Under the pieces are notes generated by a model. That model ran no database searches and was not told the DNA's origin. It saw only the letters and a program-made list of their open reading frames with translations. The position numbers were made by a program, and so were the translations under genes. From NCBI RefSeq assembly GCF_001191005.1, contig NZ_CP012201.1, positions 3,162,001 through 3,226,000 of the forward strand: DNA of 64,000 nucleotides, in the 5' to 3' direction. Shown here in pieces: positions 28,585-36,147 of this stretch (position 1 is the first letter of the stretch; every line of letters begins with the position of its first letter). The stretch comes from Massilia sp. NR 4-1 (GTDB lineage: Bacteria > Pseudomonadota > Gammaproteobacteria > Burkholderiales > Burkholderiaceae_D).

Positions 28585-28917
28585 TTACAGTGCCCAGACG
28601 TAGTCCACTTTGGTCCAGGTTTGCGCCACCGAGCCGTCCTTGGTGCCTGGCTTGAATTTGCAGGCGCTGATGGCTTTCACGGCAGCCTTGTCCAGGTTTT
28701 TGAAGCCGCTGGATTTGTCCACTTTGGATTCCAGCACCTCGCCGCTGGCCGAGACCAGGAAGGACATGGTGACGGCGCCCTGCTCTTCGTTCATCAACGA
28801 GGCTTTGGGATATTCGGCCTTGCAGTTCTTGGCATCGAAAGTGGCAGGAACTTCGCCGGCGAAGGCGGTACCGGAAACCAGGGCTGCTGCGACAAAACCG
28901 ATCAAACGCTTGTTCAT
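28585..28917 (-). CDS. TonB C-terminal-like periplasmic protein (copy 1 of tandem pair)
   Basis: 110 residues with signal peptide MNKRLIGFVAAALVSGTAFA. The mature part is a free TonB-C-like domain with the same two cysteines and the same core as its downstream copy (EYPKASLMNEEQGAVTMSFLVSASGEV, KPGTKDGSVAQTWTKVDYVW). The genes are 29 bases apart and share a terminator, so they are one unit. Role unknown; a binding partner of outer-membrane proteins is possible but unsupported. Confidence 0.8.
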   Translation of the reverse strand: MNKRLIGFVAAALVSGTAFAGEVPATFDAKNCKAEYPKASLMNEEQGAVTMSFLVSASGEVLESKVDKSSGFKNLDKAAVKAISACKFKPGTKDGSVAQTWTKVDYVWAL

Positions 28918-28983
28918 GTTTTTACTTTCCTACGAATGTTGAAATGTTTGGAAACTGTTAAAGACTGCTTGAAAACGTTACGC

Positions 28984-30717
28984 TCAGAATTCTTCCCACT
29001 CGTCGCCGGCGCTGGCCGTGGCGGCGATTTTCTTCGGCTTGGCCGGCGCGGCGGCGACGGCTTTCTTCGGTGCCGGACGCGCTGCGGCCACCGGCTTGGC
29101 CACGGTCACCGCGGTCACGGCCGGCAGCGAGGCAAGCAGCGCGCGCTCGTCGGCGGGATCGAGCTTGAAGATGCTGACCACGCGCGCCAGTTCGCCGGCC
29201 TGGTCCTGCAGGCTTTGCGCGGCGGCGGCCGCCTCTTCCACCAGCGCGGCGTTCTGCTGGGTCATGCTGTCCATCTCGATGATGGACTGGTTGACCTGCT
29301 CGATGCCGGCGCTCTGCTCTTGCGAGGCGTTGGCGATCTCGCCCATGATGTCGGTGACGCGGCGCACGGAGGCGACCACTTCATCCATCGTCACGCCGGC
29401 CTGGCCCACCAGTTTCGAACCGCGTTCGACTTTCTCCACGGAGTCGCCGATCAGGGCCTTGATTTCTTTCGCGGCGCCAGCGGAGCGCTGGGCCAGGTTG
29501 CGCACTTCGGATGCCACCACGGCGAAGCCGCGGCCTTGTTCGCCGGCACGCGCCGCTTCCACGGCGGCGTTCAGCGCCAGGATATTGGTCTGGAAGGCGA
29601 TGCCGTCGATGACGCCGATGATGTCCACGATCTTGTTGGCCGATTCGTTAATCGAGCTCATGGTGTCGACCACTTGCGAGACCACGGCGCCGCCCTTGCG
29701 TGCCACGTCGGAGGCATTGGCCGCCAGCTGGTTCGCTTCGCGGGCATTGTCGGCATTCTGTTTCACGGTGGAGGTCAGCTCTTCCATCGCGGAAGCGGTT
29801 TTCTCCAGCGAGGAAGCCTGCATCTCGGTGCGCGAGGACAGGTCGATATTGCCGGCGGCGATTTCGCGCGAGGCGGTGCCGATGGTTTCGGTGCCGTTGC
29901 GCACCTGGCCGACGATGCCGACCAGGGAGTCGCGCATTTCGCGCATCTCGGACAGCAGGCTGTTCTTGTCGGTGGAATCGGTGTCGATGGCGATCGACAG
30001 GTCGCCGTTGGCGATGCTGCCGGCGATCGAGGCCGTGTAGTCAGGCTCGCCGCCCAGCTGTTTCAGCAGGCCGCGGGTAATCACATACGCGGCGATCACG
30101 CTGATGATCACGGCCAGGGTGCCCATCAGGATCATGAAGGTGCGCGCGCTGGAGAAGCCGGAAGCGGCATCGACCTGCACTTGCGCATTCAGCTTGTCTT
30201 CCAGGGCGGCCAGCTGGTCCAGCGCTTCCATCCACTTCTTCTGGGCCGGACGGATTTCCTTGATCATCACCTTGGTGGCGTCGACGGCGTTATTCGCCAT
30301 CCACAGATCGATGGCTTTCTTCACGGCCGGCAGGGTGGCGGCTTCGTGTTCCTTGATCTGGGCCAGCAGGGCTTTTTCTTCCGGCGTCGCTTCGATGGCG
30401 AATTGCGCTTCCAGCTTTTTCAGCGCGCCTTCGTATTTGTCGGCCTGGGCCTTGATGCGGTTCACTTCCGGCTCCATATCGGAGGCATCGGACATCAGGG
30501 TCAGCACGCGCAGCGAAGTAATGCGGTCAGCGACGTTGTTGCGCATATCGATCACCAGGCGGGTCACCACATTGTTGAAGCTGACCACGTGATCGAGACG
30601 GTCCTGGATCTGGCCCATGCGCAAAATACCCACCGCCGTCACGGCGACCAGGAATACCAGCACCAGCGCAAATCCGAGACCCAGACGCGTCCCCACCTTC
30701 ATTTTTGCTAAATTCAT
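28984..30717 (-). CDS. methyl-accepting chemotaxis protein
   Basis: 577 residues from the ATG at 30717, which starts the usual MNLAKMKVGTRLGLGFALVLV helix; longer in-frame starts add an unlikely leader. Order: membrane helix (about 10-32), periplasmic four-helix-bundle sensor (35-190), second helix, HAMP, then the signalling hairpin with the conserved tip EVRNLAQRSAGAAKEIKALI. The last residues are DEWEEF, matching the W-x-x-F tether (NWETF-type) that recruits CheR and CheB. An Ala/Lys/Pro-rich flexible linker precedes it. The ligand is unknown. Confidence 0.93.
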   Translation of the reverse strand: MNLAKMKVGTRLGLGFALVLVFLVAVTAVGILRMGQIQDRLDHVVSFNNVVTRLVIDMRNNVADRITSLRVLTLMSDASDMEPEVNRIKAQADKYEGALKKLEAQFAIEATPEEKALLAQIKEHEAATLPAVKKAIDLWMANNAVDATKVMIKEIRPAQKKWMEALDQLAALEDKLNAQVQVDAASGFSSARTFMILMGTLAVIISVIAAYVITRGLLKQLGGEPDYTASIAGSIANGDLSIAIDTDSTDKNSLLSEMREMRDSLVGIVGQVRNGTETIGTASREIAAGNIDLSSRTEMQASSLEKTASAMEELTSTVKQNADNAREANQLAANASDVARKGGAVVSQVVDTMSSINESANKIVDIIGVIDGIAFQTNILALNAAVEAARAGEQGRGFAVVASEVRNLAQRSAGAAKEIKALIGDSVEKVERGSKLVGQAGVTMDEVVASVRRVTDIMGEIANASQEQSAGIEQVNQSIIEMDSMTQQNAALVEEAAAAAQSLQDQAGELARVVSIFKLDPADERALLASLPAVTAVTVAKPVAAARPAPKKAVAAAPAKPKKIAATASAGDEWEEF

Positions 30718-31077
30718 TTCGGCTCTTCGTAAAGTGTTACTACTTATTAAGATTGCCCAGGAATGCAACGTATCAACGTTGACAACATTCACTGACCCTT
30801 GCTGCTACGCAAGTAATGACAGTAGCAAACAATGACTGCGAATGCAAAAATTTGCGGCCTGACGATGCAAGAATCTGTCGTTTTTTCGAAGCGCCGAACG
30901 GACCGCGACTCAGCGCGAACACACTGCTGAAAAACTGCTAAATAGTGTGTATATTCTGAAATTATAGAGGTAAATTTTGCCACAGGGCAATCATTTGCTG
31001 TGCAAAATTCGCACAACCGTGATTTCTACGTGGAAATACGTATTGCGCTGAAGAATATACTGCGAAGGTGCGGGAAA
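30718..31077. other. intergenic region upstream of the chemoreceptor gene
   Basis: 360 bases, AT-rich compared with the flanks, between the chemoreceptor start and the dusA stop. I see no gene, hairpin terminator, or clear sigma-28 flagellar promoter. Confidence 0.5.
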
Positions 31078-32109
31078 TCAGGCGGCGAGCGGGTGGCGCT
31101 GCAGGGCGCGCAACAGCAGCTGCGGGTCGCCGGCGGCCAGCTGGCGCGCGTCGGACAGGGTCTGGCGGAATTGGCGGGCGCCCGGCAAGCCTTGCATCAG
31201 GCCCAGCATATGGCGCGTGATGCTGTTCAGCTTCAAGCCCTTGCCGCCCTCCTTGGCCAGCTGGGCGCTGATATACGGGATCATGGCGCGCAGCACGTCT
31301 TCCCGGCTCTGGATCGGCGTCTCGGCGCCGTAGTAGCGCTGGTCGAAGCCCGCCATCAGATAGGGGTTGTGGTAAGCCTCGCGGCCCAGCATCACGCCAT
31401 CGACGTGCTGCAGATGCAGGTCGATCTCGGCCTCGGTCTTGATGCCGCCGTTGACGATGATTTCGAAGTCAGGAAAATCGCGTTTCAGGCGGTAGGCGAA
31501 ATCGTATTTGAGCGGCGGAATCTCGCGGTTTTCCTTGGGCGAGAGGCCTTTCAGGATGGCGTTGCGCGCATGCACGATGAAGGTGGTGCAGCCGGCGCCG
31601 GCCACCGTGCCGACGAAATCGCGCACGAAGTCATAGGATTCGCTCTGGTCGATGCCGATGCGGTGCTTGACCGTGACGTCGATGGTGACGGCGTCGCGCA
31701 TGGCTTTCACGCAATCGGCCACCAGCTGCGGCTCGGCCATCAGGCAGGCGCCGAAAGCGCCCTTCTGCACCCGCTCCGACGGGCAGCCGCAATTCAGGTT
31801 GATCTCGTCATAGCCCCATTGCTGGCCCAGTTTGGCGCTGGTGGCCAGGTCGGCCGGATCGCTGCCGCCCAGCTGCAGGGCGACCGGATGCTCTTCCTCG
31901 TTAAAGCGCAGGTGGCGTTCCACATCGCCGTAGACCAGGGCGCCGGTCGTCACCATCTCCGTATACAGCCAGGTGTGGCGCGTGATCTGGCGGTGAAAGA
32001 CGCGGCAATGGCGGTCCGTCCAGTCCATCATCGGCGCCACGGACAGGCGGCGGCCACGCACGGGAGCGGTCGCGGAAGTGTCGGAGGTAGGCGCGGAAAT
32101 CGTGGTCAT
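31078..32109 (-). CDS. dusA: tRNA-dihydrouridine(20/20a) synthase
   Basis: 343 residues from the ATG at 32109; the longer frame to 32145 lacks family similarity. FMN-dependent reduction of uridine at positions 20 and 20a of tRNAs. The DusA signature is clear: LSVAPMMDWTDRHCR, LQLGGSDPADL, INLNCGCPSERVQKGAFGACLM with the catalytic Cys, and VNGGIKT / DGVMLGREAYHNPYL for flavin phosphate binding. A TATAAT at 32146-32151 (minus) may be its -10. Stands alone. Confidence 0.94.
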   Translation of the reverse strand: MTTISAPTSDTSATAPVRGRRLSVAPMMDWTDRHCRVFHRQITRHTWLYTEMVTTGALVYGDVERHLRFNEEEHPVALQLGGSDPADLATSAKLGQQWGYDEINLNCGCPSERVQKGAFGACLMAEPQLVADCVKAMRDAVTIDVTVKHRIGIDQSESYDFVRDFVGTVAGAGCTTFIVHARNAILKGLSPKENREIPPLKYDFAYRLKRDFPDFEIIVNGGIKTEAEIDLHLQHVDGVMLGREAYHNPYLMAGFDQRYYGAETPIQSREDVLRAMIPYISAQLAKEGGKGLKLNSITRHMLGLMQGLPGARQFRQTLSDARQLAAGDPQLLLRALQRHPLAA

Positions 32110-32268
32110 GACGGCAACAAGCTGGGCAAGGAAGCGGGGCCGCACATTATACAGGGCCTCTCACAATAATGATCAGGTCGAGGCATAGACTCGCAATTCC
32201 ATACTTCGGATTGCCACACCTCTAAAATGCCCTGGCTGCGCAGAAACATCTTGTTTGGGGGCAGAGCA

Positions 32269-32457
32269 CTACTTCCCTGAAGCAGTATTTGCGTTCGGCG
32301 CAACTTCCGAGGCACCTGTCGCTTGACCAAACCAACCCGTTGCCTTTTCCAAAACCCTAAAGCCTACGGCAATTGCCGCCACCAGCAAGATTGTCACGAA
32401 CGTCACAGCCAAGTTACCTAGGGCATCAGAAAACCATCCGCCATTATTTCTTCTCAT
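32269..32457 (-). CDS. small single-span membrane protein overlapping the gene before it
   Basis: 62 residues from the ATG at 32457. One strong transmembrane helix (LAVTFVTILLVAAIAVGF). Its start lies inside the end of the preceding gene (stop at 32444), so translation is probably coupled. No family recognised; the C-terminal tail is Ala/Ser/Asn-rich. Confidence 0.55.
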   Translation of the reverse strand: MRRNNGGWFSDALGNLAVTFVTILLVAAIAVGFRVLEKATGWFGQATGASEVAPNANTASGK

Positions 32458-32734
32458 CGAGTTTTTTGTAAGCGATTCTGAATGCTTCGCGTAATTCATC
32501 CCGGCCAATCTTCGATGAGGCCTTATCTGCGATGCGTGCAATGCGCACCGACGTAATCTGGCCTTCGGCGTCCGTGGAGAGAAACCTTTTCACCTCGGAC
32601 TTTGCTAGTTGCGATGCAGTTGTCGAAGTTCCTTGAATGCCGCGCCTGTGTTCCTGCTCGCCCGACTTCAGATGCTCCATGGCACGTCGATTGATCGCCT
32701 GTAGGTCGTGTTGACTAAGTTCACTAAACTTCAT
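32444..32734 (-). CDS. small basic helical protein of unknown function
   Basis: 96 residues from the ATG at 32734, which has GGGAGG five bases upstream; a longer frame to 32773 lacks such a site. Highly charged and helical (HDLQAINRRAMEHLKSGEQEHRR, DELREAFRIAYKKLDEKK), no cysteine, no signal peptide. Overlaps a small membrane-protein gene by 14 bases. The layout (soluble protein then small membrane protein, overlapping) resembles two-gene modules, but I do not recognise either family and do not assign a toxin-antitoxin role. Confidence 0.6.
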   Translation of the reverse strand: MKFSELSQHDLQAINRRAMEHLKSGEQEHRRGIQGTSTTASQLAKSEVKRFLSTDAEGQITSVRIARIADKASSKIGRDELREAFRIAYKKLDEKK

Positions 32735-32931
32735 ACGAACCTCCCGTGGAGCATGTACCAACCCATTGTACATTGACGCTAAAGATCAGGCGTCGAATTT
32801 CCCACATGCAAAGGACTGGCCTTGCCACGAATTTGCTGAAAGAACCGCATTCGCTTGAGGAGCCGCCGTCTGCCGTAGCCCGGACACCGGCTTGGGGCCG
32901 CAAGCGGGCCGCCCGGCCGGCGGCCGGGGCT

Positions 32932-33198
32932 TCAGGCGCAGCGCTTAAAAAAAGGATGGGGCTGGTGCACCGGGACGTAGAAGCGCAGGCGCTTGCCGCG
33001 GTGGTAGGCGCCGCGCAGGCGGTTGGTCACTTCCCACACCTTGGGATAGCTGTCGTTGACTTCGATCAGGGCCCAGGGGCTGTCGGGATCGCCCTCGCGC
33101 ACGAAATGCACGCTGACGACATTGAAGTAGCGCTTCAGCTCCGCCTCGACTTCCTTCTCGTTGTCGTCGCCGCGCAGGCCGGACAGGATGATTTGCAT
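32932..33198 (-). CDS. small RRM-like conserved protein
   Basis: 88 residues. The pattern beta-alpha-beta-beta-alpha-beta (MQIILSGLRG, EKEVEAELKRYFNVVSVHFVREGD, ALIEVND, PKVWEVTNRLRGAYHRGKRLRFYVPVH) is what an RNA-recognition-motif fold looks like, with LSGL at the RNP2 position and RLRFYV near RNP1. It lies eight bases after fabI on the same strand, so it is probably co-transcribed with the acetate/FabI operon. RNA binding is an inference. Confidence 0.55.
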   Translation of the reverse strand: MQIILSGLRGDDNEKEVEAELKRYFNVVSVHFVREGDPDSPWALIEVNDSYPKVWEVTNRLRGAYHRGKRLRFYVPVHQPHPFFKRCA

Positions 33199-33206
33199 AG
33201 ACCTCC

Positions 33207-33983
33207 TCAGGCAATGATGTTGAGGCCGCCGTCCACGTACACGGTGCTGCCGGTCAGGCGCCGGGCATAGGGCGAGGCGAGATAGGCGCAGGTGCTGCCC
33301 ACGTCCATGATATCCACCAGCTCGCCGATCGGGGCGCGCGCCACGGCGTCGCTCAGCAGCAGGTCGAAGTCCTTCAAGCCGGAGGCGGCGCGCGTCTGCA
33401 GCGGGCCGGGCGAAATCGCATGCACGCGGATCTCCTGCGGCCCCAGCTCATACGCCAGGTAGCGGCAGGACGCTTCCAGCGCCGCCTTCACCGGTCCCAT
33501 GACGTTATAGTTGGGCACCACCTTGTCGGCGCCGTGATAGCTCATGGCGAACATGGCGCCGCCTTGCGTCATCAGCGGCGCGGCCAGGCGCGCCATGCGC
33601 ACGAAGGAATGGCAGGAAATGTCCATCGCTTGCAGGAAGCCTTCGGCCGAGCAGTGCAGCAGGCCGCCCTGCAAATCCTCTTTGGGCGCGAAGGCGATCG
33701 AGTGCACCAGGATGTCGAGCCGGTCCCAGCGCTCTCCGATGGCGGCGAAGGCGCTTTCCAGCTGGCCGGGCTGGGACACGTCGAGCGGCAGCAGCAGCGC
33801 GGCGCCCAATTCCTGCGCCAGCGGTGCGACATGCGGCCGCGCCTTCTCATTCAGATAGGTCAGCGCCACTTCGGCGCCGAGTTCGCGGAACACCTTGGCG
33901 CAGCCGTAGGCGATCGAATGCTCGTTGGCGACGCCCACGACCAGGGCGCGCCGCCCTTCGAGAATAGGTTGGGCGGCGCTCAT
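33207..33983 (-). CDS. fabI: enoyl-[acyl-carrier-protein] reductase (NADH), FabI type
   Basis: 258 residues, short-chain dehydrogenase of the FabI class, reducing the enoyl thioester in fatty-acid elongation. Motifs: GVANEHSIAYGCA (FabI-type cofactor loop), SIAFAPKEDL, and the active-site layout SYHG then NYNVMGPVKAALE, giving the FabI Tyr-x6-Lys. It lies in an operon with acetate kinase and phosphotransacylase rather than with fatty-acid genes, so it may be a second FabI working as a redox outlet in acyl metabolism (inference). Its start overlaps the ackA stop (ATGA-type). Confidence 0.88.
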   Translation of the reverse strand: MSAAQPILEGRRALVVGVANEHSIAYGCAKVFRELGAEVALTYLNEKARPHVAPLAQELGAALLLPLDVSQPGQLESAFAAIGERWDRLDILVHSIAFAPKEDLQGGLLHCSAEGFLQAMDISCHSFVRMARLAAPLMTQGGAMFAMSYHGADKVVPNYNVMGPVKAALEASCRYLAYELGPQEIRVHAISPGPLQTRAASGLKDFDLLLSDAVARAPIGELVDIMDVGSTCAYLASPYARRLTGSTVYVDGGLNIIA

Positions 33984-35191
33984 ACGCGCCCGCCTTTCCG
34001 CTGCGCCTTCTGCTGCATTTCCAGCGCGTGACGCGCGATCATCAATTCCTCATTGGCCGGCAACACCCAGACCGGCACCGCGCTGTCCGGCGCGCTGATG
34101 CAGGCCTGCCCCGCCTCGTTGGCGGCGGCGTCGATCCGCACGCCGAGCCAGGCGGCGTCGCGGCAGACGGCGGCGCGCACGCGGGCGCTGTTCTCGCCGA
34201 TGCCGCCGGTGAACACCAGGGCATCGAGTCCGCCCAGCGCCGCCGCCAGCGAACCGAGTTCGCGTCCGATGCGGTACACGAACAGGTCGATGGCCAGGCG
34301 CGCGCGCGGATCGCTGCTCGCCTCCAGCGTGCGCATATCGGACGAGATGCCGGACACGCCGAGCAAGCCCGATTGCTGGTACAGCAGGCGTTCGATCTCG
34401 CCCTGCTCCATCTTCAATTCGCTTTGCAGGAACAGCACCACGCCGGGATCGACGCTGCCGCAGCGCGTGCCCATGGGCAGGCCGTCGACGGCGGTGAAGC
34501 CCATGGTGCTGGCCACGCTGCGCCCGGCGTGGATGGCGCACATGCTGGCGCCATTGCCCAGGTGGGCGGCCACCACGCGTGCCCCGGCCAGCGAGTGGTC
34601 CAGTTCCGGCAGCTGGCTGGCCAGGTATTCATAGGACAGGCCGTGGAAGCCGTAGCGGCGTATGCCGAGCGAAGTGATGGAGGGCGGCAGCGCGAAGGCC
34701 TGGGCCAGCTCCGGCTGGACGGTGTGGAAGGCGGTGTCGAAGCAGCCGATCTGCAGCACCTCGGGCGCCATCTCCAGCACGCTGCGCACCGGCGCCAGAT
34801 TGTGCGGCTGGTGCAGCGGCGCCAGCGGAATCAGCTGCTCCAGCTGGGCCAGCACGTCCGCGTCCAGGCGCACCGGGGCCGAGAACAGCGTGCCGCCATG
34901 CACGATGCGGTGGCCGATGGCGGCCACGGTGCGGCCGTCGAGATGGGTGTGGGCGAAGTCGAACAGGAAACGCATCGCCGTTTCGTGGCTGATCGCCACG
35001 CCCTGCCAGCGGTGCTCGGCCACGCTGACGCCATCCTCGCCGGTGGCGACGAAGTAGGCGTCGCCGGTGTAGAGTTTTTCGACCTTGCCCTTCATGAGCA
35101 GGGCCAGCTCGCCTTCGCGCTCGCCATACAGGGAAAATTTGATGCTGGAGGAACCGGCGTTGACGACGACAATCGTTTCAGCGGCCTGCAT
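33980..35191 (-). CDS. ackA: acetate kinase (acetate/propionate family kinase)
   Basis: 403 residues from the ATG at 35191; the open frame extends further upstream but into the phosphotransacylase gene. Motifs of the family are all present: VVNAGSSSIKFSLYG, GHRIVHGG, CFDTAFH, GFHGLSYEYL, HLGNGASM and GLPMGTRCGSVDPG, plus VFTGGIGENS near the end. It makes ATP and acetate (or propionate) from acyl-phosphate. It starts just after the phosphotransacylase stop and overlaps fabI at its end, so the four genes are translated as a chain. Confidence 0.95.
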   Translation of the reverse strand: MQAAETIVVVNAGSSSIKFSLYGEREGELALLMKGKVEKLYTGDAYFVATGEDGVSVAEHRWQGVAISHETAMRFLFDFAHTHLDGRTVAAIGHRIVHGGTLFSAPVRLDADVLAQLEQLIPLAPLHQPHNLAPVRSVLEMAPEVLQIGCFDTAFHTVQPELAQAFALPPSITSLGIRRYGFHGLSYEYLASQLPELDHSLAGARVVAAHLGNGASMCAIHAGRSVASTMGFTAVDGLPMGTRCGSVDPGVVLFLQSELKMEQGEIERLLYQQSGLLGVSGISSDMRTLEASSDPRARLAIDLFVYRIGRELGSLAAALGGLDALVFTGGIGENSARVRAAVCRDAAWLGVRIDAAANEAGQACISAPDSAVPVWVLPANEELMIARHALEMQQKAQRKGGRV

Positions 35192-35193
35192 CC

Positions 35194-36147
35194 TCAGCTC
35201 CCCAGCACTTTGGCGCCGGCCAGCTTGCTGCTGGCGATCAGCGAGGCCACGGCGCAGGAAGCCAGGCGCGCCGCCACCGAATCGGCGCGGCTGGTCAAGA
35301 TGATGGGCACGCGCGCGCCGAGCACGATGCCGGCGGCGTCGGCGTCGGCCATGAAGCTCAGGCTCTTGGCCAGCATATTGCCCGCTTCCAGGTCGGGCAC
35401 CAGCAGCACGTTGGCACGGCCGGCCACCGGCGAGGTCAGGTTCTTCACCGCCGCCGCCTGCAGATTGACGGCGTTGTCCAGCGCCAGCGGGCCGTCCAGG
35501 CGGGCGCCGGTGATCTGGCCGCGCTCGGCCATCTTGCACAGGGCCGCCGCTTCGATGGTGGACGGCATTTTCGGATTCACCGTTTCCACCGCCGCCAGGA
35601 TGGCGACGCGCACTTCCTCGAAAGCGAGGATGTGGGCCAGGTCGATGGCGTTCTGCACGATGTCGACCTTCTCGGCCAGCGTCGGCGCGATATTCACGGC
35701 GGCGTCGGTGATGATGAGCGGCTCGGCGTAACCCGGCACGTCCATCACGAAGCAGTGGCTCAGGCGGCGCGCCGTGCGCAAGCCGCCTTCGCCGCGCACC
35801 ACGGCGCCCATCAGCTCATCGGTATGCAGGCTGCCCTTCATCAGCGCGGCGGCCTTCCCTTCGCGCACCAGCGCGACGGCGCATTCGGCCGAGGCGTGGC
35901 TGTGTTCCGTGTCGACGATGGGCAGGGCGGCGATATTCAGATCGGCTTCCAGGGCGGCCTGGCGGATGCGTTCGGCCGGGCCGACCAGGATCGGCGCGAT
36001 CAGGCCCAGGCGCGCCGCATCCAATGCCGACTCCAGCGCGTAGCGGTCGCAGGCATGGGCCACGGCCACGGCGGGCGGCGTGGCGCTGCGCGCGGCGGCG
36101 ATCAGGCGGTCGTAATGCAGGTGGGCAGTGCGGGGACTTGCACTCAT
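35194..36147 (-). CDS. pta: phosphate acetyl/butyryltransferase
   Basis: 317 residues of the short Pta/Ptb type: AAALMKGSLHTDELMGAV, LSHCFVMDVPGYAEPLIITDAAVNI, and the C-terminal LLVPDLEAGNMLAKSLSFMADADAAGIVLGARVPIILTSRAD. It exchanges acyl-CoA with phosphate to form acyl-phosphate for the kinase encoded next. There is no MaoC-like N-terminal hydratase domain, unlike the bifunctional version seen in some relatives. Its start overlaps the DUF3141 stop (ATGA). Confidence 0.93.
   Translation of the reverse strand: MSASPRTAHLHYDRLIAAARSATPPAVAVAHACDRYALESALDAARLGLIAPILVGPAERIRQAALEADLNIAALPIVDTEHSHASAECAVALVREGKAAALMKGSLHTDELMGAVVRGEGGLRTARRLSHCFVMDVPGYAEPLIITDAAVNIAPTLAEKVDIVQNAIDLAHILAFEEVRVAILAAVETVNPKMPSTIEAAALCKMAERGQITGARLDGPLALDNAVNLQAAAVKNLTSPVAGRANVLLVPDLEAGNMLAKSLSFMADADAAGIVLGARVPIILTSRADSVAARLASCAVASLIASSKLAGAKVLGS

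Noticed and set aside
28426..30711. A 761-codon plus-strand frame opposite the TonB-like gene and the chemoreceptor
   Set aside because: Antisense shadow of clear genes.
32269..32734. Toxin-antitoxin pair
   Set aside because: Only the overlapping layout hints at this; neither protein matches a known toxin or antitoxin.
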